Positions 29,901 through 36,426 of a DNA stretch of 64,000 nt are shown here, one piece after another. Location of the stretch: assembly GCA_947502885.1 (NCBI GenBank), contig CANNBP010000017.1, positions 62,001 through 126,000 on the forward strand, written 5' to 3'. Positions within the stretch are counted from its first letter, which is position 1. The number at the start of each line of letters is the position of its first letter. The position numbers were made by a program, and so were the translations under genes. A model generated the notes under the pieces. The model did no database searches. It saw only the letters and a program-made list of their open reading frames with translations, and was not told where the DNA came from. The stretch is from an uncultured Aquimarina sp. GTDB taxonomy: Bacteria > Bacteroidota > Bacteroidia > Flavobacteriales > Flavobacteriaceae.

Positions 29901-32900
29901 TAGTTCCTATATTGGTACAATCAAAGGTTGCGATGTCTAATGCTGTTGAAGCAATTCCGCATGCGTCTGAACTTCCGTTATCTATTTGTGCCGGTGTGAT
30001 GGTCGCATTTCCTGTAGCATCTAGTTGTACAATTATGTTTTGACAAGTCATGGTTGGTAGTACATCGTCTTGTTCTGCTCCTGAGATATCAAAGGTAAAA
30101 GTTGGATCAATACAGTCATCACTATCTATTGAAACAGAACCTGTAAAGTTAGCTGATCCGCAGGCCGTAGGTGTAAATGTGATACTAATGTCTTGGGTGT
30201 TATTTGCAGGAATTGCAATGGGAAATGTAAGTGCCCCCAACGAAAATTCTGCTCCAGTTATTGTAATACCTGAAACATTTAAGGTAGTTCCTCCAGCATT
30301 TCTAATCGTAAATGTATTGGTTTGAGTGCTTCCGCTAGATATGGTTCCAAAATCAGTGCCATCTGTGGTGTCGGGAGTAGTATCATTATTTGTAATAATG
30401 GTCGAATTTCCACTTACTTCTATCTCTGGAGCTACTACAGCACATCCCGTGGTACTTACTCCACTACCAGGTGAGATCCAGTTAGAAACAGAATTATTAA
30501 GAGTGAAATTGGTAAGCGTTGCATCAAAATTGTTAGCAGTTTGATCTGATAGTGTAGTTTCCGAAGGGTTATAGCCTCCAGCAACACCATGGTTAAAGTT
30601 ATAATAAGCTCGCAAATCGGGCTCTGTACCTGTAAGTTCGCATCCCATAGTATTTACAATTTCTTTACAGGTTCTTGCTCTATTCCAAAGTCGTACTTCA
30701 TCAATTTCACCTCTAAAATGCTCTCTTAAATTTCCGTTATTTAACTGAATATTTCCTATTCTAAAATCTGTTAATCCAGTAGAAGCATTGTTGTTTGCGT
30801 TTAATATTAATGTACCCTCTGGAACTCCGTCGATATATAAAGTCCATTCATTTCCTGATTTTACAGCAGCTACATGATGCCATTGATCATCTTTTACATT
30901 GGTAGTACTATATACTTGTTGCCAGCTACTCGAGTCATAATCATATTGCCCTAAACGAATAACTCCTGTTCCTCTAACTTCTATAGAAGTTTCTCTATTG
31001 GGGCCAGTTTTTTGCCAAACAGCAATGGCTCTATAGCCGTTAGCTCCACTATCTGCTTTAAACCATGCTTCTATTGTAAAATCATTTGAGGCAGAATTAA
31101 TATTTGCGATCGCATAGTCATCAACACCATCAAAATTTAAAGCTTCTGCAGGTAGACCAACTTCACCAGTAATTGCAAAATCATAAGTGCCTTCATTACA
31201 ATCATTATTGATAATGGTAAGTGTAGCATCATGAGATCCTGGAGTTGTTGAAGAAAATGTAACATTAAAGGTAGCAGTACCTCCAGCAGGAACTGATGTA
31301 GGTAATGTTCCTAGCGTATAGGCAGCCGCGCCAGTACCTCCTAAAGTAATCGTAGTAATGTCCAAAGCGATAGTTCCTGTACTATTATCAATAGTATATG
31401 TATTGGTTACCGATCCACCAGGCAAAATGGAAGGAAAAGTAGTACCATCGGTAGTATCTGGAGTAGTATCTCCATCAGCTATAGATACTACATTTCCTAA
31501 AATATCTATTTCTTTACTTTTAACAACTGTTACTACTGCATTACAAGTATCACTATTTCCGTTATTGTCTGTAACAGTGAGTATGACATTGTTAGTCCCT
31601 ATATTGGTGCAGTCAAAAGTTGTGAGATCTAATGCTGTTGTTGCGATTCCACAGGCATCAGTACTCCCATTATCGATTTGTGCAGGAGTTATGGTTGCGT
31701 TACCTGTAGCATCGAGTTGTACGGTTATATTTTGACAGATCACATTGGGTTGTACATTGTCTTCTACAGTTACTACTGCATTACAAGTATCACTATTACC
31801 ATTGTTGTCGGTAACGGTTAGTACGACATTATTGGTTCCTATATGAGTACAGTTAAAGGTATCATTATCCAATGTTAGTGTATCTATGCCGCACTCATCA
31901 GATGATCCGTTATCAATTTGAGCAGATGTAATCGTAGCATTTCCAGAAGTATCAAGTTGAATTGTTATATCTTGGCATACTGGTGTTGGAGGTGTTATAT
32001 CATTCACAGTAATATCAAAAGTACAGGTAGTTGTATTACCTGATGCATCTTCTGCAGTAAATTCTACAGTAGAAGTTCCTATGGGAAATGTGGATCCACT
32101 AACCAATCCTGCTGTCTGAGTAATGGTAGTATTATCACAATTATCTAATCGGTCATCAATTACAATTTCATAAGATACCCAGGGATCTGCAGAGGAATCT
32201 TCTCTAAGAAATACATATCCATTGGCATATGAAAACCCATAGTTATTTGGGGTAGGTGCTCCAGCTGGCATATCTATAAAATCCCCATTATAAGTGGCTG
32301 TAGCTTTATCAATAAAATATACTCTAGCGTTAAGTTCACTATAAATAATTATTTCTTTACCTGGGATTCCTGTATATCCTACAGAACGAGTCGTAATATC
32401 TCCATTACTGGCCTCAGGAAAGTTCACGATGGCATTATCTGTAAGCTGGTTTCCGTTTAGATCATAGGTGTATAATCGTGCATTATGATAAAAAATAATT
32501 TCATTATTGTTATAATCATAGGCGCCATTTGATTGATTATTAGGTTGATTCAGCCCTGTTATAAAAGTTGTTCCTCCATTAGTAGCATAACCACTAGCAT
32601 CTAAGTTAATTGTTCTATACCCAGAAGTCCCTACTCCATTTCCTTGTAATTGTTTGGTATTTGGGTTCCACCACATTCCTCTAAAATCAAATCCGGTGGT
32701 ATTAGTAACTATAGTAGCTCCGGTACCATCGTAGGTTCTAAAAGGCATCCCTGTACTTCCTGCTCTAAAAGCATAATAAAGATCAAGATCGGGGTTATAC
32801 GCTACAGATGACCAGTTGGTTGTTCCGCCACTAGTAGCCAGACTTGGTCCTGTGTTTAATGTTCCGCTGGTATTTATGCGTAAGCTACCATCAACGGGAG

Positions 32901-33339
32901 TTGCGAAATTAACAACCGCTCCACAGGTACCAGGATCTTGATTTACCGTTATGGGTGAAGGACATGTTATTGTTGGAGCTACGAGATCCATTACTGTTAC
33001 ATTGGCAGTACAAGTGGCAGTGTTACCCGCAGTATCGGTTACAGTAAGTGTTACTGTGTTTGCCCCCAGATCATTGCAAGTAAATCCAGTCTTGTCTAGG
33101 GTAAATGTTATTGCCCCGCAGCTATCACTACTACCATTGTCTATGTCTGCTGGTGCAATGCTAATACTTCCCGAAGCTTCGAGATTTACCGTTATATCTT
33201 GACACAAAGCTGTTGGAGGCGTAACATCGGGAGCGCATTGAGAAAAAACCGAATTCCCAGAGAAAAGAAGTAGTAAACTACTTACAAACAAATTTAAGTA
33301 CTCCAACTTTTTTATAGGATTAAGTAATTCTTTAATCAT
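26965..33339 (-). CDS. Giant HYR-repeat / LamG surface protein with T9SS type B sorting domain
   Basis: 2124 residues, ATG at 33339, signal peptide ending SVFSQ. It contains about ten HYR-like repeats of about 80 residues (CQNITVQLDATGNATITP...) with Cys near positions 8, 36, 50 and 72 of the unit. Between them are two choice-of-anchor-D-like domains (about 608-726 and 970-1086), a LamG/concanavalin-A-like domain (about 731-953, LNFDGVDDYA, WHHVAAV), and two inserted domains (about 148-393 and 1286-1446) that interrupt HYR units. HYR-like domains with PPTATDNC follow, and the end (about 2030-2124, GSFTPNGDGIHDTWNM) is a gliding-motility-type T9SS type B sorting domain. HYR proteins are usually cell-surface adhesins; LamG suggests glycan binding. 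It stands alone, with a long leader. Confidence 0.9.
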   Translation of the reverse strand: MIKELLNPIKKLEYLNLFVSSLLLLFSGNSVFSQCAPDVTPPTALCQDITVNLEASGSISIAPADIDNGSSDSCGAITFTLDKTGFTCNDLGANTVTLTVTDTAGNTATCTANVTVMDLVAPTITCPSPITVNQDPGTCGAVVNFATPVDGSLRINTSGTLNTGPSLATSGGTTNWSSVAYNPDLDLYYAFRAGSTGMPFRTYDGTGATIVTNTTGFDFRGMWWNPNTKQLQGNGVGTSGYRTINLDASGYATNGGTTFITGLNQPNNQSNGAYDYNNNEIIFYHNARLYTYDLNGNQLTDNAIVNFPEASNGDITTRSVGYTGIPGKEIIIYSELNARVYFIDKATATYNGDFIDMPAGAPTPNNYGFSYANGYVFLREDSSADPWVSYEIVIDDRLDNCDNTTITQTAGLVSGSTFPIGTSTVEFTAEDASGNTTTCTFDITVNDITPPTPVCQDITIQLDTSGNATITSAQIDNGSSDECGIDTLTLDNDTFNCTHIGTNNVVLTVTDNNGNSDTCNAVVTVEDNVQPNVICQNITVQLDATGNATITPAQIDNGSTDACGIATTALDLTTFDCTNIGTNNVILTVTDNNGNSDTCNAVVTVVKSKEIDILGNVVSIADGDTTPDTTDGTTFPSILPGGSVTNTYTIDNSTGTIALDITTITLGGTGAAAYTLGTLPTSVPAGGTATFNVTFSSTTPGSHDATLTIINNDCNEGTYDFAITGEVGLPAEALNFDGVDDYAIANINSASNDFTIEAWFKADSGANGYRAIAVWQKTGPNRETSIEVRGTGVIRLGQYDYDSSSWQQVYSTTNVKDDQWHHVAAVKSGNEWTLYIDGVPEGTLILNANNNASTGLTDFRIGNIQLNNGNLREHFRGEIDEVRLWNRARTCKEIVNTMGCELTGTEPDLRAYYNFNHGVAGGYNPSETTLSDQTANNFDATLTNFTLNNSVSNWISPGSGVSTTGCAVVAPEIEVSGNSTIITNNDTTPDTTDGTDFGTISSGSTQTNTFTIRNAGGTTLNVSGITITGAEFSLGALTFPIAIPANNTQDISITFTPTACGSANFTGSVSIDSDDCIDPTFTFDISGAEQDDVLPTMTCQNIIVQLDATGNATITPAQIDNGSSDACGIASTALDIATFDCTNIGTNNVVFTVTDSNGNSDTCNAVVTIQDTVLPTVVCQNITVQLDATGNATITPAQIDNGSSDACGIASTALDITTFDCTQTGTNTVTLTVTDTNTNISTCTATVTVEDNVAPVADCMDITSQLDTTGNLTLFASDINNNSTDNCNTTYYSFTRSPLVSQKLFNNNNNSRGHGQSFTATVTGFLNTIRLYVNRDYTNRSIHFYNGGSGSGTPGSVGTPDYTESGVNLTNSNGGTVWSEITLSTPFPVIAGNEYSFVIQGNTNIYYGWSNQYAGGQFLWNYGDPRCCNWGDLAFELVFDERMDFDCSHVGPNTVPLLVTDSSGNTDTCNANVTIEDNEIPTMVCQNITVQLDTAGNVTITPAQIDNGSSDACGIASTALDITTFDCTNIGTNNVVLTVTDNNGNSDTCNAVVTVQDNVLPNVICQNITAQLDATGNATITPSQIDNGSTDACGIASTALDITSFDCTNIGTNNVVLTVTDNNGNSNTCNAVVTVQDNVMPNVVCQNITVPLDATGNATITPAQIDNGSSDACGIASTTLDITTFDCTNIGTNNVILTVTDNNGNSNTCNAVVTIQDTVLPTVVCQNITVQLDAAGSATITATDLDDGSSDSCGIASYTLDTYNFNCSSIGTNSVTLTVTDTNGNSSNCTATVTIEDNILPIADIPVLLPIYEACSLTTMTPPTATDNCSNTITGVTSTVFPILVSTTITWTFDDGNGNIITQDQEVTIEDTFAPIPDNTSLEEINTVCTLNNLPAPTGSDECVGAVTATTNTLFPITQSTVVEWIYTDGANSITQNQQVTIHDSTPTNYTATAVTNGTGDRATITVNLTGSQYANYEVQLDNDPWTSAQRDGNTFTVTFTDVFIPTSGLQIVNLRNVDGCWQDSLEVYLVGYRGSFTPNGDGIHDTWNMIGLANSNPNANVTIFNRLGKLLAQITPSGAGWDGTYNGVAVPSSEYWFKVNYTEIDSNGNQVPRNISGHFSLIR
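27949..28908 (-). repeat. Four tandem 240-nt HYR-coding repeats
   Basis: Four contiguous 80-codon units, starting at the N of NEIPTMVCQN (28908) and ending with TIED (27949). The first three are very similar in DNA, the fourth is diverged. Further copies of the same unit lie at roughly 29580-30060 and 31510-31980. Confidence 0.85.
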
Positions 33340-33990
33340 ACAGCAATATTTGACGAAAATGAAATTTATAGTTTAAAAGGGGTAGTGCACTCAAAAATTA
33401 ATGCGTTTACATAATTGTTTAGATATGTCTGTAAACTGAAAATAATTAGGTAAAACTAAAGGAATCATAGGCGTAGGGTATAAATCAAATAGGTATCTAG
33501 GGTAATACAAATATATGTTAAAGAATAGTTAAATCCAAAATTTAAATATAAATAAAAACAACATATTTTATAAAATATATTCAGTCTAAAATTCTGATTT
33601 TGTGTTTTTTATGTTGAAATTGTTGTTTTGCGTAATTTTTTTAAAACGATATTACGAATCAAGTTCTGTTTAAGAAAATTTTCACGGTGACAAAAAGTGG
33701 TAAACATGGGGCATAGCTCATTTTTATTAATATATTCTCAGATTTCAGAGTACAGGTACGAGTTAGTTTTTAATCAAAGAAAGATTTTGGTTTTCAAGCT
33801 TTTTGTGTATCATTGAGTATGCTCCGGTAGGTTGTTAACGTTGTAATGTATTAATGTCACATCAATTTTTATTTTAAAAACTTGAACAATACTAAGATTG
33901 GACGTGTGAATAAGCTTTCCTTTCAAGTTAAATACTCTTAAAATATAACTGGATATCTTCTAAAGATAGTAGATCTATGCTTTTATTAAT
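33340..33990. other. 650-nt non-coding region between the HYR gene and the dehydrogenase gene
   Basis: No credible reading frame is seen. It holds the repeat element at 33687-33701 and a second possible minus-strand -7 box TATATTTG (plus 33508-33515), which would give a leader of about 160 nt for the HYR gene. The rest is very AT-rich with no clear hairpin terminator. Confidence 0.6.
33687..33701 (-). promoter_or_regulatory. Promoter element C: GTGAC-AAAAA-GTGGT direct repeat
   Basis: Its 14-nt core is identical to the elements at 5753 and 9298, and similarity extends about 20 nt further (minus strand: CCGTGAAAATTTTCTTAAAC then AGA). At the position where promoters A, B, D and E have TAnnTTTG there is only TAATATCG (plus 33647-33654), a weak match. 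It is about 350 nt upstream of the HYR gene ATG at 33339. Confidence 0.5.
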
Positions 33991-33998
33991 TATTTTTG
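33991..33998 (+). promoter_or_regulatory. -7 box TATTTTTG of the dehydrogenase operon
   Basis: Exact match to TAnnTTTG, 21 nt before the ATG at 34020. Its last three bases overlap a TTG that could be mistaken for an upstream start codon. Confidence 0.55.
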
Positions 33999-34019
33999 AC
34001 GATTAATAAACCTATGTAT

Positions 34020-34961
34020 ATGACAATACTTCATTTAGACACTAATCACACTATACTGATCAACCAATTACAAGAAGCAGGATTTACTAATGACAAAGAT
34101 TATTTATCATCTAAAGAGGAGATCGAATCTAAAATCCATAAGTATGATGGGATAATAATCAGAAGTCGTTTTGCAATTGATAAAACCTTTTTGGATAAAG
34201 CTAAGAACTTAAAATTTATCGGTCGAGTAGGAGCAGGATTAGAAAATATAGATGTAAAGTATGCAGAACATCTAGGGATTAAATTATTTAACGCACCAGA
34301 GGGAAATAGAAATGCAGTTGGAGAACATACGCTTGGTATGATTTTATCATTGTTTAATAAGTTAAATCAAGGTGATAGAAGTGTTAGAAATGGACAATGG
34401 CTTAGAGAGGAACATAGAGGGATAGAGTTGGACGGAAAAACTGTTGGAATTATAGGATATGGAAATATGGGTAGAGCATTTGCTTATAAACTAAGAGGTT
34501 TTAATGTAGAGGTAATATGCTATGATATCAAAGACGATGTGGAGAATAGTGATGCAACCCAAGTAGAACTCGAAGAGCTTTTTGAGAAAACCGATATATT
34601 AAGCCTTCATACTCCAGAAACACCAGAAACTATTGGAATGATTAATACAGGTTTTATTGATAAGTTTCAAAAACCCTTTTGGTTAATGAATACGGCTAGA
34701 GGTAAGAGTGTGGTAACAGAGGATTTGGTAAAAGGAATAAAAGACGGTAAAATATTAGGAGCAGGTTTGGATGTTTTGGAATATGAAAAATCTTCTTTTG
34801 AAAACTTGTTTACCTCTGACCAAGAAATGCCAAAACCTTTAAAGGAATTACTTGAAATGGATAATGTGATATTAAGCCCTCATGTTGCAGGGTGGACAGT
34901 CGAATCTAAAGAAAAGTTGGCTCAAACGATAGTCGATAAAATTAAAAATGAATTTTGCTAA
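34020..34961 (+). CDS. D-isomer 2-hydroxyacid dehydrogenase (phosphoglycerate-dehydrogenase-like)
   Basis: 313 residues from ATG 34020 (MTILHLDTNH); an in-frame ATG six bases upstream is also possible. A Rossmann NAD-binding motif GIIGYGNMGRA lies near residue 143, followed by the family's conserved NTARGKSV (substrate Arg), GAGLDVLE and the catalytic His in LSPHVAGWT. The length fits the family. Cytoplasmic NAD-dependent oxidation or reduction of a 2-hydroxy acid is expected. It resembles serA-type 3-phosphoglycerate dehydrogenases without the C-terminal ACT domain, but the substrate cannot be fixed from sequence. First gene of a + strand unit with the HD protein, whose start overlaps its 3' end. 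Confidence 0.85.
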   Translation: MTILHLDTNHTILINQLQEAGFTNDKDYLSSKEEIESKIHKYDGIIIRSRFAIDKTFLDKAKNLKFIGRVGAGLENIDVKYAEHLGIKLFNAPEGNRNAVGEHTLGMILSLFNKLNQGDRSVRNGQWLREEHRGIELDGKTVGIIGYGNMGRAFAYKLRGFNVEVICYDIKDDVENSDATQVELEELFEKTDILSLHTPETPETIGMINTGFIDKFQKPFWLMNTARGKSVVTEDLVKGIKDGKILGAGLDVLEYEKSSFENLFTSDQEMPKPLKELLEMDNVILSPHVAGWTVESKEKLAQTIVDKIKNEFC

Positions 34962-35575
34962 AAGAGGTTTTTTTCATACTGTTTTCTAATTATTGTAAAG
35001 ATTCTAAATATATAGCATCCTTATGGTTGGATGTGAAAAATGCACATACACAAAGCAATAGGTATTACCATAACCTAACACATCTAGAACATCTTTATCA
35101 AAATTTATTATTGGTTAGAGAAAAAATCAATGATTGGGATATGATCTTGTTTGCAACATTTTACCATGATTATGTGTATAATGTGCATAAGAAAAATAAC
35201 GAAGAGCAAAGTGCAAAGAAAGCAGAAACAGTTTTATACTACTTAAAATTTGATAAGGCTCGAGTTGATTTTGGTGTTGATATGATTAAAGAAACCAAGA
35301 GTCATACAGTATCGCCTCAAAGTGATATTAATTATTTTACAGATGCAGATCTTTCTATATTAGGATGTGATTGGGAGTTATATCAAGAGTATATGAATAA
35401 TGTTCGAAGAGAATACAACTTTTATCCAGATTTTATGTACAAAAAGGGAAGGATTAAGGTATTAAATCATTTCTTGGCAATGCAACAGATATTTAAAACA
35501 AATGATTTCTTTGAACATTTTGAAACTCAAGCTCGAAGTAATATTCAGAAAGAAATTGATTATTTTTCTAAATAG
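34955..35575 (+). CDS. HD-domain metal-dependent phosphohydrolase-like protein
   Basis: 206 residues with a TTG start at 34955 that overlaps the stop of the dehydrogenase gene by seven bases. No ATG occurs before the conserved N-terminal motif, so a non-ATG start is needed. RYYHNLTHLEHLY and FYHDYVYN supply the His and His-Asp metal ligands typical of the predicted HD superfamily hydrolases of the COG4339 type. A substrate is not known for this family. Translational coupling to the dehydrogenase is suggested by the overlap. A LuxR-type gene follows after 25 nt. Confidence 0.8.
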   Translation: MLKEVFFILFSNYCKDSKYIASLWLDVKNAHTQSNRYYHNLTHLEHLYQNLLLVREKINDWDMILFATFYHDYVYNVHKKNNEEQSAKKAETVLYYLKFDKARVDFGVDMIKETKSHTVSPQSDINYFTDADLSILGCDWELYQEYMNNVRREYNFYPDFMYKKGRIKVLNHFLAMQQIFKTNDFFEHFETQARSNIQKEIDYFSK

Positions 35576-35600
35576 AATTCGGTTTTGTTAAATTCGTAAT

Positions 35601-36026
35601 GTGAGGAAAACAGTTTTTATTTTCGCTTTTTTGATTGTTGCTTTGCTGATTCTTTTTAAGGTTAGTGAATATAATGTCATAACAGGATATACTTCTGTCG
35701 AAATAATCATTACTATTATTGCAATAATTTTTTTCGTTATTGGTATAGCAACCAATAAGAAAGTGCTTCATACGCCTAACAAATCAAATATAGCTCCTAA
35801 TCAAATTGATCAAGAAAAAATTAAGAGCCTAGGATTAAGTAAAAGAGAATATGAGGTGTTATGCGAAGTTGCTCAAGGATTATCAAACAAAGAAATTGCA
35901 GAAAAACTGTTTGTTTCTGAGAGTACCATAAAAACTCATGTTTCTAATGTTTTGGTTAAACTTAATGCCAAACGAAGGACTCAGGCAATACAAATTGCTA
36001 AAGAACTACAAATTATATCACTATAG
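35601..36026 (+). CDS. Small membrane-anchored LuxR-family regulator
   Basis: 141 residues from a GTG start at 35601; the overlapping ATG at 35599 is followed at once by TGA. Two transmembrane helices (about 4-20 and 32-50) are followed by a short linker and a full LuxR/FixJ HTH (about 78-136, LSKREYEVLCEVAQGLSNKEIAEKLFVSES... KTHVSNVLVKL). It has no receiver or sensor domain, so it is either a membrane-tethered output domain or is controlled by a partner. Last gene of the 34020-36026 unit; a weak hairpin follows at 36028. Confidence 0.85.
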   Translation: MRKTVFIFAFLIVALLILFKVSEYNVITGYTSVEIIITIIAIIFFVIGIATNKKVLHTPNKSNIAPNQIDQEKIKSLGLSKREYEVLCEVAQGLSNKEIAEKLFVSESTIKTHVSNVLVKLNAKRRTQAIQIAKELQIISL

Positions 36027-36027
36027 T

Positions 36028-36046
36028 AAAGACTAATCTTTTTTTG
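36028..36046 (+). terminator. Weak intrinsic terminator after the LuxR gene
   Basis: AAAGA-CTAA-TCTTT stem (5 bp, loop 4) followed by further T residues, two bases after the stop codon. The short AT-rich stem makes it uncertain. Confidence 0.4.
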
Positions 36047-36201
36047 TTTTTAAATGATTTTTTTAGTCGATTGAAAGTAAGGTTTTTATAGAGCTGTTTT
36101 TTCTTGTCGCTAAAATTTCATTAAAAAAGATCACTTTTTTTTACCAATGTCGGAAAATGAAACTCCCTTGTTGTAGTATTGCCTCGTAAAGAGTTAATTC
36201 A

Positions 36202-36334
36202 TATATTTTGATCTTAGCCTGGGTAGGACTATGTTGTTAGGGTTAAATTTTGAAAAAGGTGGTTTACCTTTAGTGCAATTAGCTGGCTTTTTACAAATTT
36301 GACTCTCCTATGAATGGGCATAGGAGAGTTTTTT
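36202..36334 (+). ncRNA. Possible small RNA ending in a strong terminator
   Basis: The 400-nt gap 36027-36426 has no credible gene but ends in a strong + strand terminator at 36302-36334, about 275 nt beyond the last + gene. TATATTTTG (36202-36210) resembles a -7 box with one extra base, and AAAGGT-GGTTT-ACCTTT (36255-36271) forms an internal hairpin. Together they could delimit a transcript of about 120 nt. This rests only on signals and is a weak call; read-through mRNA from the LuxR unit would also explain the terminator. Confidence 0.2.
36302..36334 (+). terminator. Strong intrinsic terminator
   Basis: Perfect 11-bp stem ACTCTCCTATG / CATAGGAGAGT with a 6-nt loop, followed by a T6 tract counted from the last stem base. 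The T tract is only on the + strand side. Confidence 0.8.
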
Positions 36335-36426
36335 ATGAACTCATTTTTGGTCCAAAACAAATAATCAAGATCAGTACTATATCTTTTTAATAGATAAATT
36401 GATTAGGGAGTTCTTTCTTTTCTAAA

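Noticed and set aside
28187..31735. Series of plus-strand open frames opposite the HYR repeats
   Set aside because: They repeat with the same 240-nt period, have no start context, and are antisense shadows of the HYR codons.
33996..34022. TTG at 33996 as start of the 2-hydroxyacid dehydrogenase
   Set aside because: It overlaps the TATTTTTG -7 box, and an ATG at 34020 fits the family N-terminus.
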